This document shows positions 47,701 to 57,797 of a DNA stretch of 64,000 nt, piece after piece. The stretch covers positions 38,987,226-39,051,225 of the forward strand of contig CAMZMU010000059.1 of the NCBI GenBank assembly GCA_947311845.1, written 5' to 3'. The translations under genes and the position numbers were made by a program. The DNA comes from Poa pratensis. Its lineage: Eukaryota; Streptophyta; Magnoliopsida; Poales; Poaceae. The notes under the pieces are model-generated. The model was not told where the DNA came from. It did no database searches and saw only the letters and a list, made by a program, of their open reading frames with translations. Within the stretch, counting starts at the first letter, position 1. Every line of letters starts with the position of its first letter.

Positions 47701-48772
47701 TTTTTTATTGGCAAAATAAAACATCTATGTTTCCTGGTTAAGACGGCTGTTCATATTTAAGATATCACAGTGCATCAAAATTATTTGATTATAGAGTCAG
47801 GTACAACTCTTCAGAACTTGAAATAAGCATCTGAGGTGTGTTTGGTTCATGCGGCACACCTTTTTTGTTGTTACACATAATTCAAGTGTGTAGCTTGATT
47901 AGGAGCTTTTGATGCAATGCGAAATATATAAACCCCTTACACTTACTCTTTTACGGTGCAGTCTACTTGGACCGCTTATCTCTCATCTTAATATTGATCT
48001 GCTGTGTCTATGCCAATTTAAACATTTGTTGTTGTACAGACGCTTAGCTCCCTGGCTCTAGTGTTTGCTCTTCACCATTATAAACCGACTCCATTGTATG
48101 TTATGGATGAGATAGATGCAGCATTGGGTAAGTCTTGTGACCATTCTCTTTACCTAATATTATCTGACATTTCAATAGACTAATCAAACTGCTGTTTATA
48201 GATTTTAAGAATGTATCCATCGTCGGACATTATGTGAAAGACCGTACCAAAGATGCCCAGTTCATTATTATTAGGTATGTTTACTTCAGCCCACTTTCCT
48301 CACATTTTGCTTTTCCTCTTTGCTGCTATATCTTGAATTCAAAATGAAAATCCTTTTACGTTGTTTGAATACTTGGTATTGTCGGCTCAATCCCTTTAGA
48401 TAAGTTGGAAATTGATCTAAATTCCTACCTATACAAGCAAGTATTATGAAAAACATTTGAGATATACACATTACACAAGTTTACCGTGTACAATAATTAT
48501 TATGAAGACAGATTACCTCTGCAAAACATGTCCAAATTTGATATACAGTGTATAAAAGCAAAGCTGGAATAGTATGGATAGCATCGAAGCGAAGTGAATA
48601 TCATTCCACGTTTGACCGCTCATATAACTCTCTCTGTCACCCTGTCTGCAGTCTCAGGAACAACATGTTTGAACTAGCTGATCGGCTGGTTGGCATCTAC
48701 AAGACAGATAATTGCACCAAGAGTATAACCATTAACCCTGGAAGCTTCGCCGAGAGCACGAAGGTAGTCTAG
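36030..48772 (+). CDS. SMC4: SMC4, condensin complex ATPase subunit (28 exons; three 1-nt losses break the frame as given)
   Basis: SMC4 pairs with SMC2 to form the V-shaped ATPase core of condensin, which compacts mitotic chromosomes. The start [20 protein letters not shown] is followed by [18 protein letters not shown]. All domains occur in order: Walker [10 protein letters not shown] (exon 2), Q-loop region LILQGEVEQI (exons 4/5), long coiled coils, hinge, second coil, signature LSGGEK (exon 25), and Walker [12 protein letters not shown] (exons 26/27). The end is TINPGSF plus a short tail. Exons sum to 3723 nt; adding the three missing bases gives about 1241 residues, the normal plant SMC4 length. 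Losses lie at about 39911-39914, 42181-42184 and 47029-47034. They truncate the protein if real and could be sequence errors. Intron 24 holds a gag-only LTR element and intron 25 a MITE. Confidence 0.96.
38849..40786 (+). other. SMC4: SMC4 exons 6-13: first coiled-coil arm, with frameshift in exon 11
   Basis: Exons 38849-38927, 39001-39158, 39225-39300, 39451-39579, 39643-39787, 39872-40001, 40332-40484 and 40597-40786. Heptad-type charged sequence runs throughout. Exon 11 is 130 nt, where phase continuity with exons 10 and 12 needs 131. The missing base lies near 39911-39914, and the frame as given stops at 39988-39990. Downstream of the loss the other frame reads [20 protein letters not shown], as in other plant SMC4 proteins. 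Confidence 0.9.
41758..41791 (+). repeat. G-run in SMC4 intron 13
   Basis: A run of 21 G is followed by TGGGGTGGGGGGG. It could form a G-quadruplex in DNA or pre-mRNA and is a likely place for sequencing error. Confidence 0.9.
41876..42808 (+). other. SMC4: SMC4 exons 14-16: hinge domain, with frameshift in exon 15
   Basis: Exons 41876-42009, 42114-42271 and 42503-42808. The hinge begins at [10 protein letters not shown] in exon 13 and continues through [20 protein letters not shown] to [20 protein letters not shown] in exon 16. This region dimerises with the SMC2 hinge. Exon 15 is 158 nt, where 159 is needed. The run at 42181-42184 has four T where the family protein ([11 protein letters not shown]) requires five, giving a stop at 42192-42194. 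Confidence 0.9.
42898..44637 (+). other. SMC4: SMC4 exons 17-24: second coiled-coil arm, with a GC-AG intron
   Basis: Exons 42898-43074, 43280-43363, 43460-43669, 43757-43846, 43956-44077, 44162-44317, 44395-44502 and 44577-44637. Intron 17 (43075-43279) starts GCAAGT and ends ACAG; only this GC donor keeps [18 protein letters not shown] in frame at the family position. The other introns are GT-AG. The reading frame is unbroken through this block. Confidence 0.9.
43393..43418 (+). repeat. (TG)13 microsatellite in SMC4 intron 18
   Basis: Perfect TG dinucleotide repeat 30 bases after the splice donor. Confidence 0.97.
44710..44714. repeat. Target-site duplication GTCAC (left) of the intron 24 element
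   Basis: It matches GTCAC at 46528-46532 on the other side of the element. Confidence 0.92.
45050..45320 (-). repeat. Spacer with GGCATCACACCA-type repeats between gag and the 3' LTR
   Basis: About six imperfect copies of GGCATC(A/G)CACC(A/G) occur at roughly 30-50 base intervals in the place where pol would lie in a complete Copia element. Confidence 0.6.
45326..46156 (-). pseudogene. gag gene of the TR-GAG element, one in-frame stop
   Basis: Reading starts at 46156 ([20 protein letters not shown]), with the Copia Gag N-terminal [12 protein letters not shown] segment. A UBN2-type capsid region follows ([19 protein letters not shown], then VKKFLRAVP and [16 protein letters not shown]). An RG-rich basic stretch (about 45440-45510) comes next, then a CCHC zinc knuckle [14 protein letters not shown]. 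The single stop is TAG at 45908-45910, about residue 83; the frame continues on both sides without another break. Gag packages the RNA into particles. A near-intact gag without pol suggests that coding was kept until recently, or that the element is mobilised while supplying its own Gag. Confidence 0.9.
46949..48772 (+). other. SMC4: SMC4 exons 25-28: C-terminal ATPase half, with frameshift in exon 25
   Basis: Exons 46949-47082, 48040-48127, 48202-48274 and 48652-48772. Exon 25 begins [22 protein letters not shown] and is 134 nt, where 135 is needed. One A is missing near 47029-47034, after which the ABC signature LSGGEK is readable only in the other frame. Exon 26 carries Walker B. Exons 27-28 carry the His-switch region [20 protein letters not shown] and the stop at 48770-48772. 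Confidence 0.92.
47279..47461. mobile_element. Hairpin MITE, 183 bp, in SMC4 intron 25
   Basis: Perfect terminal repeats ATGGTTTACAAAGCG / CGCTTTGTAAACCAT are flanked by 10-bp duplications GGGCTTTACC (47269-47278 and 47462-47471). This fits a Mutator-like MITE, whose duplications are 9-11 bp. The interior is itself built of inverted GCGCTTAAGCG and CAAAGCGCCC units, so nearly the whole element can fold on itself. Confidence 0.92.
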
Positions 48773-49152
48773 AGTTTCATCTGGATGTAATCTTAGGTGG
48801 TGCCCTCCTGGAACCGAGGTTCCTTCGGCATCAGGATTTGTTGTACTGCTATGATAGTTAGTTTTCTGCCATGTAAAGAAACGGTCAGGATTTATTGCGC
48901 TGCTAATATGGTTGTATGCCATGTAAAGATACGATCGGGATTTATTGTGCTGCTAAGATTGTTTTATGAAGTGACAGAATGACGCTAGTACTGTACGTCC
49001 AAACTGAACATGGGTTACTAACGTTATCTCGGTTCCTGACATAGTAACATATTCGTTTGGCCATTAATGCCTGCGTTCCCTAATCAGTTTGGGATCGAAA
49101 CAACGTTCTTATCTGCCTTTTTCAGAACTGAATGATTGTTTATGCAAATAAA
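48773..49152 (+). terminator. SMC4 3' untranslated region and candidate polyadenylation signal
   Basis: AATAAA lies at 49147-49152, about 375 bases after the stop. Plant signals are loose, so the true end may lie elsewhere. Confidence 0.35.
48829..48975 (+). repeat. Three degenerate ~50-bp tandem units in the SMC4 3' region
   Basis: TCAGGATTTGTTGTACTGCT, TCAGGATTTATTGCGCTGCT and TCGGGATTTATTGTGCTGCT open successive units, each followed by a TGCCATGTAAAGA-type block. Confidence 0.85.
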
Positions 49153-49281
49153 AAAGTTTTTTCATGTCAACTACACTAGGTGCTAACAGTAATAGTGTCC
49201 TAGAGGTGCTTTACTTGGCGAGTTGTTTTTGTGTGTTAAATCACCAATTGATCATATTTAAGCACTTCCGTTGTTAGTTAG

Positions 49282-49480
49282 CAGTACAGGTGCTTAACGA
49301 CAGACGTGCTAGGAAGCTGATTCTTCGAGCTAAATACGTAGTGCATCGTAGATTCGTAGTCAAAGACTTACTGCAAAAAAAAAACAGTACAGGTGCTTAA
49401 CGACAGACGTGCTAGGAAGCTGATTCTTCGAGCTAAATACAGACGTAGTGCATCGTAGTCAAAGACTTACTGCAAATGTA
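49282..49480 (+). repeat. 103-bp tandem duplication downstream of SMC4
   Basis: CAGTACAGGTGCTTAACGAC starts at 49282 and 49385. The units differ by a few short indels around CGTAGTGCATCGTAG, and an A run (49375-49384) closes the first copy. Confidence 0.93.
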
Positions 49481-49499
49481 GCGACCGTGTAGTTTTGAG

Positions 49500-50026
49500 A
49501 TGCGCTATTTGTTCTTTTTCATCATTCAAAATACCGGTGCTGCTAATTCTTTCACAACCAATATGAGGTACTACCTCTGATGTAGCGCGACGACCCCGGG
49601 AACCTGATTAGACTGAATCTGTTCGTATTTTTGTGTCAGACTTTGTTTTAGTCTGAACATTTTTTTCTGAATTTTTTCCGCATGGTTTTCTTTGCTCTTT
49701 GTTTGGATACCCTCCAAACTCCTGTAACATCCAATCTTAATCAAAGAAAAGTTGCGCTGTCAGCATATTCGGTACAAAAATAATAAGTGTCACAGCTTTT
49801 AACTAGGGCAACACTTATTTTGGATCGGAGTGTGTAACTTCTTTTTTTTGAGTGTGAGAGTACGCGAAGTGTGATTAAATGTGTCCATTCAAGGTTAAAC
49901 ATTCCGTGCCCTCCCATATGTTCACCAATTTTTTTTTGCATAACCAGGAATATAGTTAAAAAGCAACATGTCAAAAGAAAAAGGAAATAATATAACTCAC
50001 AATATAAACAGGTTGACAGGCCTCTC
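49500..50026. other. Unassigned spacer with a possible Stowaway relic
   Basis: ATAATAAGTGTCAC ... CACTTATTTTGGATCGGAG (about 49778-49830) resembles the inner half of a Stowaway MITE, but the CTCCCTCCG end is missing. Nothing else was recognised. Confidence 0.35.
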
Positions 50027-50029
50027 TTA

Positions 50030-51725
50030 GAGCATCTCCACCGGAGGCCGCCAATTGACCCTCCAAAGGTCCATTGGGGGTCCGGACGCCAAAACCGACC
50101 ACCAGCGGCACCCTCCAAAGGGTCGGGCCGAGCAAAATCGTGTCTGGCACCCCCGAAAGGGCCCCCAAGTTTTGAGGCCCTCTCGGGGGTGCCGGACATG
50201 GGACGGACATGGCCTCTGACAGGGGTGGCCCGCCCGTCATACACACAGTGCGCCGTGCCCGTGTTAATGAGGGCGCGCAGGAGGCCGTTCCGCCGTGTTA
50301 ATGAGGGCGCGTAGTCGCCGGGTGGTCTCCGAGACGACGCGACTGGACGGGACGGGGCAGGAGGCGAGGCGACTACACGGGCGACAGCGTGCGCGACAGT
50401 GCACGCGCCGGTGTCGCGGCGTTCCCATGCAATGCATTTACGCCGGCGCGGATGCTCGCGCACCGCCCACCTCCCTCGCCGCGCCCATAAAAGGCCACTC
50501 ACTCGCCGCACCCTCATCTCCAAAGCCTCTAACGCCCACCTCCCCGTCTCCCACACCCTCTGCGCCATGGCGAACAACTACGACGCAGGCAGCAGCAAGC
50601 GAAGCGGCCGCACAATCGGCACGGAGGAGGCGTGGGATCTCTACCGGTACGGCCTGCTGGTGTCGCCGGATTCCAACATGCCCTCGGGGTGGCGCACGTC
50701 CCCCAACGATGGGCTCCCCGTGCCGGTGATGCCGTAGAAGTCGGAGCAGATCCGGCGTGACATCGCGCGTCGGCGATGTCGGCTGACGCCCCAGCAGCGC
50801 GCCCTCCTGGAGTTCGACGACAACAACTGGGGCGCCTGGCTCCGGCGATTCGAGCGCGAGCACAACGAGGTGCTCACGCCTATGACGGCCCGACGGTGTC
50901 GGGCCGCTACAACGCGGAGGACCGTCACCGGTGGTGGGACCACACCGGCCACACCGTGGCCTCCGCCATCCAGGCCGCGCGGCAGCACGCTCTGGCGGGG
51001 AACACCACCCCATTATGGCTGATGCCGGTGCGGCCACGGTGCCAGGAGGAGCGCCGCAGCTGTCCGAAGGAGGAGCGTCGGTCACCGCCGCGTCGTGGAG
51101 GAGGAGGAGGCGGCATTGTCATCCGCGAATGCCGCGAACAACGGCGTTCCCCACCACGCGGCCAGCTCTACCTACGCCGCCCTAGATTGCCGTCATGGCC
51201 GGTCGAGGTCATCCCGTATGGGTACGACGTGTCGTCCGCACTCCGCAACGAGCACGACGGCGACTCCCCGGGTTCTTGGCGGCGCTGGCCGACTCGGTGA
51301 CCACCATCGAGCGAGACTCGCCGGGTCTCATGGCGACCCTGGCGACCTCCTCCGGCGGCGGTGCCTTCACTAGCCATGCGCCGTGCCGTCAAGACAGCGC
51401 CTCCTCCAGCCGCGCTGGCTCCTCCTCCACCTACGCGGTGCTCGACGACGACGACAACGACGACGTGTGGCTGGACACTTACGAGGAGGAGTAGGCTAGG
51501 GTTAGGGCGCCTAGGCCTTTGTCCAAATTTCATTCAAAACTTTGTAATATATAAAAAAAATGAATGAAATTTGAAATGTTTTTAAATTATTTCGCCTTTT
51601 TTTTTGGCTTGGGGGGCGCCGTTGTGGGTCGCACCCCTAATTGACTGGACACAGGTCCGTCACACCCTATTGGGCTCAATTGGGGGTGTCGGACACTCCA
51701 TTGGAGAGTGCCGGTGGAGATGCTC
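50030..51725 (+). mobile_element. PIF/Harbinger-type element, 1696 bp, complete ends
   Basis: Perfect inverted repeats GAGCATCTCCACCGG (50030) and CCGGTGGAGATGCTC (to 51725) are flanked by TTA at 50027-50029 and 51726-51728. The first 300 bases match the truncated element at 1913-3161 in inverse. It carries a passenger gene but no transposase. Confidence 0.93.
50568..51494 (+). pseudogene. Passenger protein of the Harbinger-type element
   Basis: Reading starts at ATG 50568 (MANNYDAGSSKRSGRTIGTE). A motif MPSGWRTSP followed by VPVMP (residues about 38-56) precedes an in-frame TAG at 50736-50738, and the same frame then goes on with KSEQIRRDIARRRCRLTPQQRALLEF. A frame break near 50880 leads to YNAEDRHRWWDHTGHTVASAI in the next frame. 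Further breaks precede an acidic C-terminus YAVLDDDDNDDVWLDTYEEE ending at 51494. The MPxGW...VPVxP motif is shared with the passenger protein at 1913-2524, but the rest differs. It has no known domain. A role as an accessory factor comparable to Harbinger ORF1 is only a guess. Confidence 0.55.
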
Positions 51726-51974
51726 TTACACTAATTTGTACCTCGCGTGTTCCATTCTAAAATCACAGAGCCACATGCAATCTATAGAAACTGAGATTAT
51801 GCACTGACGCTGCGGCTAACCAACTCTGTACGGCCAACACTGTGGAACATGGGATGAAGCATATGTGTTTGTCAACCCCCTGTTGTCTCTCCTGCATCCC
51901 TCATCCACCAAGCCATCGCTCTCGGCTGCGGCCCAAACCATGCTACCCTTCTCTCTTCATCACATGGCACAAAG

Positions 51975-52742
51975 TTGGCCTTCTTTGCCTCCCCTCTCGA
52001 CAGAGAAAATGCTGTCAACAATGGCCCTTTCATTGGCCGTGAGACCTCCGTTCACTTTGTCCGCCATGAAGAAACAGACAATCGCTTTCTTTTCGAGCAC
52101 GAGGCTCTTGCTGCACTAGCCATTGAAGATTACCCCCTCGAGCACTGGTTCCGCGACCACATCATTTACTCGTCAGGCCCCTTTGCTAACCCGCACTCCA
52201 TTGATCCTATATGCCTCATGGGGCTTGATTTCTCTGCTGTTCTTGTCACTGTGAAGGCTGAGTCCATGGTTGACATTCCAAAGCTCCTAAACTTCAAGAA
52301 CCACTGCAGTGACGGTACCATTAGCCGTGTCTCCATTATTGACTATGAGGACTTGGCCGGTGGGTCGGACCCTCCATCTGATCCTTCGGACCATGACCTT
52401 TCCTCTATTCCTGATGCTGACTCTACTGAAGAAGACTATGTTGAAATAGAGGGAGGAACTGGCTTTGCTTATGTTCTTCAGGCTCTGGGCGTACCTCCGC
52501 CACCTGTCCCTATGTGCGGCGTCCAAGCTGCACCGGCGGCCTCCCTTGTTGCCCGTGCACTCTCCTCTGCTCCGCCACTCCCTGTTGTCTGTGGAGATCC
52601 TTCGCACTCCAAGCCTGAAATATTGGAGTACCGGCTGCACATGGGCTACTACGAGCTGCTCGTCCTTGGATCTGACAGAGAGAAGCCGTTCTTCAGGCTT
52701 CCTATGCGCAAACGGCGCCAGGTGCTGGGTGCAAGGGACTGA
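51975..52742 (+). pseudogene. LINE ORF1 protein (N-terminal DUF4283-like region)
   Basis: An open frame of 255 residues reads VHFVRHEETDNRFLFEHEAL, then LEHWFRDHIIYSSGPF and ICLMGLDFSAVLVTVKAE. This is the layout of grass LINE ORF1 proteins, which coat the element RNA. The expected CCHC zinc knuckle is not visible before the stop at 52740-52742. Continuation in other frames (52745-53480) is Pro/Ala-rich. It is probably truncated at its N-terminus as well. Confidence 0.6.
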
Positions 52743-53643
52743 TGGTGGCAAATCTCGCTTCTGCGTCCGTGGGCCTCATCGACTCCATCTCCACCGTCGG
52801 GCCCCTGCGCCGTCCTCAAATCACGCTGACATCTCCTCGCGCGCGGACTGCCCGCCAACGCTCAGCTCAATGTCCCCGTCGAGACTGCCGCTGCCATGGT
52901 CATGGACCTCGATCCCATGCCGTCTCCTCCAGCTGTGGCCGCCCAAGAACTGCTGGTTGATGCGGCCGCTATCTCCGAGACGGCGGCAAATGACACCGAG
53001 GTGGCTGTGCCGGCGCCGCCTGGATAAGGCCCGCCTGGATAAGGCCTGCCGCGGTGCAGTCCCCACCTTGCTGCCACGGAGAAGGCACACCAGGAGTCCA
53101 TCATCGACAGAGCCGTGAAGAGGAAGGAGAGCCGCATGGAGGGATCGGGGAAGGCCAAGGCATCAGTCTGTGCTGGGGAACTTCCATCGGAAGATCTGTT
53201 GGCGGTTGCAGTGGAGATGAACAAGCCTCTGGACTCTGCTGATCTCGAAGCTCTTGCTGCCGCTTGCGACATCTCGGCCCAGGAGGCCCAGCCCTCCACC
53301 ACGGTGACCTCGGCCTCTCCATGTTGAGGCCCGTTCTGCGCCTCTGGGCCAGCTGGGCTCCTCTCACCGTCTCCAGCCCATTCTTCTTCGTCGACCACCG
53401 GGCATCCATTATCTATCCTGTGCACCCCAAAGTTGGGCTCTATTCTGTTGGGCCTCACACTGCGGGCTAGACTGCCATAGGATGCCACGGATGTTATCCT
53501 TTGTTATTTCTATTTCTTTTTAATTGGGCTGCTGCCCCCCCCCCCCCCGTAACAGACTTTCGATTCCTGGGCCTTATCCCCTTTAAATTTGAGATGGCCA
53601 TCGCTCTATGTTTTGTCTCTCGCTTGTCGCTACCTTTATCTCA

Positions 53644-54640
53644 ATGCATATTAAGATAACTCTTGCGTCTTGGAACACATGCGGCCTCGGGCAAAGGCCG
53701 AAACATGACGACGTCCTTTCTGCCGTCGACTCCTTCCTGCCCACCATCCTTTGTATACAAGAGTCCAAGCTGTAAAACATCTCCTCCTTCTTAGCTTCAT
53801 CCTTCTTTCCTCCAACCCTACGCTCCTACAAATTCAAACCGTCCAGAGGTGCCTCCGGAGGTATTATCACAGCTTGGAATGACAACATCCTGGAACTCAC
53901 ACACCAATCCATAAACGACTTCTCGGTCACTACTTCCTTCTCCCTGCGCCTAGACAACCTCACTTTCTCCATTGTCAATGTCTACGGCCCCTGCGATCAC
54001 CAATCCAAACCTGAATTTCTAGACTCTCTCAATTCCGTCATTGCCACCATACGGGGCCCCTTCGCCATTGTGGGAGATTTCAACCTCATTAGAACTCCGA
54101 AAGACAAGTCCAACGACAACTTCAATGTGGCAGAGGCTGCACTCTTCAACGACTTCATCAATAACAATGCGCTGCTTGACCTGCCTCTTCTGGACAGAAA
54201 ATTTACCTGGTCTAACCAGCAAACCCACCCATTCTCGCCCGCCTTGACCGCATCCTCATAAACACCGATTGGAGCCTGGCTCTCCCAGACTCTACACTTA
54301 CCTCCTCTAGCCGCCCCACCTCAGATCATGTCCCCCTTCACCTTGAAGCCTCATCCAAAGCCCCTCGCAGCACGATTTTTAGAGTCGACAACACTTGGCT
54401 ATCCCATGAGGCCTTCATTGCGCTTGCAATAAACAATTGGGAAAGTGTCTCCGCCCAGCATAGCCACCTCGCGCGCATAAATCAGCTCTGTCTCCGCCTC
54501 AAGAGGGTCCGATCTGCAGCTAGGCAGTGGGCGCGCTCAAGACGTCTTCCTTCCATCTATCTTGCAAATTGTCGTACTGTTATCCTCCTCTTTGACATTC
54601 TTGAGGAACACCGTGCTCTCTATCCCCCCCCCCAAAAATA
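53644..54640 (+). pseudogene. LINE endonuclease domain (APE type), broken
   Basis: The start MHIKITLASWNTCGLGQ is followed by the metal-binding Glu motif ILCIQESKL and a stop at 53773-53775. The frame goes on to NVYGPC, GDFNLIRTPKDKS and FTWSNQQTHPF. A further break near 54245 leads to LDRILINTDW and SDHVPLHLE, which holds the catalytic SDH. Motifs are present but at least two stops or frame breaks separate them. The enzyme nicks target DNA to prime reverse transcription. Confidence 0.85.
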
Positions 54641-54997
54641 AACCTTCGAATCCTGGCCAAGAACTCCCTCTGTCGTCTCAACGCTTCGAAAGCTACCTAC
54701 TGGCGAGAACGTGCCAAGATTCGGCATTGTACCCTTGGGGACGAAAACACGAGATATTTCCACCTTTGCGCCTCTGGACGCCTTCGAAAAAACCAAATCA
54801 AAGTTCTTGACGATGACGACGGAAACACGGTCTTCTCCCATGATGCGAAAGCAGACATCCTCCATCGTTTCTTCCGGGAACTTCTTGCGGTTGCTCGCCC
54901 AGTTTCCACCCAGCTTGACCTCTTCACCCTTGTACACACAACGTCTCTGGACACCCACCAGTCGGCTGCCCTTGCAGCCCTTTTCACCCTCGCTGAG

Positions 54998-55975
54998 TTG
55001 CGCACGACTGTCTTCTCTATGAACGACAACTCAAGCCCTGGACCCGATGGCTTCGGTCCGGCTTTCTACAAGAAAAATTGGGATCTTGTGAAAAACTCTC
55101 ATCTTGAATCTTTGCAGCACTTCCACTCGCTCAAGGCTGACTTACGCCCATTAAACAAGTCTCATATTGTCCTTCTTCCCAAAAAGGCAGGAGCCAACCG
55201 GCCCGACAATTTCCGCCCCATCTCCCTTCAAAACTTTTGCCTTAAATTCCTCACAAAATGTCTAACATGTCGCCTCCGCCCCCTCATTCCTGCCTTGGTC
55301 CATCCTGACCAGACAGGTTTCATCTCGGGATGATCCATAGTGGAAAACTTCGTCTATGTAGCCGACATTGTCCAATCATGTCATAAACGGAATGCCCCGA
55401 CAGCTGTTTTCAAACTTGACTTCCGCAAAGCCTTCGGCTCGATAAACTGGGACGCCCTTGACCGAATCCTTGAAGCCAAGGGATTCCCCATGCTCTGGCG
55501 GGATCTCATCAAAGCCATAAACAACTCCAGCCAAACCGTGGTTCTCCTAAATGGCACCCCTGGGAAATGGATCCAATGTCGGAAAGGTCTCCGACAAGGA
55601 GATCCTCTCTCATCTTTTCTCTTTGATTTTGTGGCTGACGTCCTTCAACACCTTCTCCTGCAAGCTTCCCGCAATGGTCTCCTTCGCCACCCCCTTGTGG
55701 ATGACCTACCTTGCCCGTTCTGCAATACGTTGACGACACGCTGATCATAATTCGAGTTGTCCCTCAACATGTTGTCCACCTTAAAAACATCCTCGGCTCC
55801 TTCTCGGACGCCACTGGTCTCGACATCAATTATCACAAAGCACCTTTGTGCCCACAAAAACAGAACCAAGTGATGCGGATGCCATGGCCGCCTCCTTCGG
55901 CTGCGCCGTCTCCTCCTTCCCCCAAACCTACCTCGGCCACCCTCTCTCCCTCCACAAACTCCGTTTGACCGACCT
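54998..55975 (+). pseudogene. LINE reverse transcriptase, broken
   Basis: NSSPGPDGFGPAFYKKNW, LLPKKAGANRPDNFRPISL and LVHPDQTGFISG lie in one frame that ends in a stop at 55331-55333. Directly after it come FKLDFRKAFGSINWDAL and GLRQGDPLSSFLFDFVADVL. The catalytic site reads LQYVDDTLII (about 55712-55741) after a frame change; YADDT is the usual form, so the second residue is substituted. Further blocks (LRLTDLSPILSKCDLHLSGW, GGRLLLINSLI) follow at 55960-56080. Confidence 0.88.
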
Positions 55976-56639
55976 CTCGCCTATCCTCTCAAAATGTGAT
56001 CTCCACCTCTCGGGCTGGCGTGGCCGTTCTCTTCCCATTGGCGGTCGCCTCCTTCTTATAAACTCGCTCATCACGGCAAAATTCGCCCACGCCATGAGTG
56101 TGGGACTTCTTCCCGCTGGGGCCATCAAGGCCATTGGCAAACGCTGACATGCATTCTTCTGGACGGGCGAGGAGACGTGCACGGGTGGTCACTGCAAGGT
56201 AGCCTGGGATGAAGTATGTAAACCTAAAAAACTTGGTGGCCTCAGGGTTATATCCATCTCTTTTCAAAATTCAGCCCTCCTCTCAAAATTCCTCTCTAAA
56301 CTCCACTCTCCTTCGGATGCCCCCTGGAACCTTTGGTTCCACCGCCAATATGGGTGGTCCCATTCCAGAGACCTTGGGGAACCCCACTACCTTGACACCC
56401 CTATGTGGAAGTACATCATTTACGGGATCGCTTCTTTCCGTCTCCACTCCTCTGTCACCATTGCCAATGGCGAACACACTGTCTTCTGGCTAGATAGCTA
56501 GGCTACTGATGCCCCTCTTGCTACTAGATACCATGCCCTCTTCTCTCATACTACGCGTCCCCATGCTCAGGTTGCCGCTGTCCTGGGATCTAATGTCTCT
56601 CTTGCCCTCGTTCCTCGCCTTTCTTCGGCTGCCAATTCT

Positions 56640-57112
56640 GAACTAACCTCCCTCATGGAAACCCTCGCTACAATTACCTTGAACCGCCATGAAGCTGACT
56701 CCCGGGTCTGCCGATACTCCCACAAACCCTTTACGAACAGAGATTTTTACGCTAATCATTTTAGGCATGTTTCAACTGACGATTTGGCTGTGAAAGTTTG
56801 GAAAATGCAGCGCCTCTCATGTGCAGGATCTTTAACTGGCTGGTCCGCCGCCGACGACTTCCCACCAATGACCGACGCTTTCGCCACCAGCTTGGCGCGT
56901 CGCCCAGCTGCCCCTGCTGCCCCCAGGTTGAAGACGTTGATCATCTTCTGATCGGCTGCCACAAGGCTCCGGAAATGTCGAGCCATTTCTTCCCAACAAT
57001 ACGAACCAAATCGCCACAGTCCAGGAGCTTTGGGACGATCGGTGCAGCAGCTACGCCGAGTCCACGATCTGCACAGCCATTGCATGGAGCATTTGGAAAC
57101 GACGCAACGTAA
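56640..57112 (+). pseudogene. LINE C-terminal zf-RVT-like region, broken
   Basis: Overlapping frames give WKMQRLSCAGSL and, in the other frame, CRIFNWLVRRRRLPTNDRR, then CPCCPQVEDVDHLLIGC. This is a Cys/His cluster of the zinc-binding domain after plant LINE reverse transcriptases. The stop near 57110 and the following 3' region fit the LINE end. Confidence 0.75.
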
Positions 57113-57272
57113 ACCCATGATTCTGGCTCATACAAGATGTATTGAGGATGTGCGCTTATAGGCATATCGCTGCAACTCCCGATGGTTGCGAATCACCTTA
57201 GGGCCTGGTGTCACTCCTTTGACCCACCCTGATCTCTCCTCTACCCCCATGTATTTCCCCTCCTACCCCATG

Positions 57273-57797
57273 TAGGGGTGGAAATAAAACTCGAAACTCG
57301 TGAGCTTAACGAGTACTCGAAAACTCGGCTCAACACGGCTCGAACTCGGGCACTTATGAGTTGAGCCAAGCCGACATTTTTAGCTCATTAAGAAAACGAG
57401 CTTAAAGAGTCGTGTTACGAGTACTCGTTAAACTCGTGTAGCTCGTAATATGTCAAGATCATAACAATACTTAGGTCATACCTACATGGGAGCATAGCCA
57501 CTAGAGCCATGTAGGCCATATATACCAGTTATTTTCTATCATGTTGTTGATTTTTAAGCTATGGACAATGATTTGTTAAGAAATGTTTGAATATTTAAGT
57601 TTATGTTATAATATGGACTATTCACGCTATAATGTTAACGTTTATTACCGAGCTTAATGAGTTTATCAAGTCAGATCGAGTTTTTATTGAGTCGAGCCAA
57701 GTTAGGGTCTAGAGGTCGTTTCGTTAACGAGTTGAGTTGAGTTGGCTCATTAACTAACGAGTATTTACGAGTTGAGCTGGCTCGATATCCACCCCTA
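57273..57797 (+). mobile_element. hAT-type MITE, 525 bp, in the LINE 3' region
   Basis: TAGGGGTGGA ... TCCACCCCTA termini carry a perfect 8-bp duplication ACCCCATG (57265-57272 and 57798-57805). It is the opposite-orientation relative of 16292-16753. The interior is rich in CTCG/CGAG and GAGTT blocks and has no coding capacity. Confidence 0.95.

Noticed and set aside
49741..50577. A 278-residue minus-strand frame across the left end of the Harbinger-type element
   Set aside because: It runs through the element's inverted repeat and flank, so it cannot be one gene.
51842..51975. Target duplication for the left-hand LINE
   Set aside because: The sequence after its A run (CCTGTGAAAGTG) has no convincing copy near the presumed 5' end.
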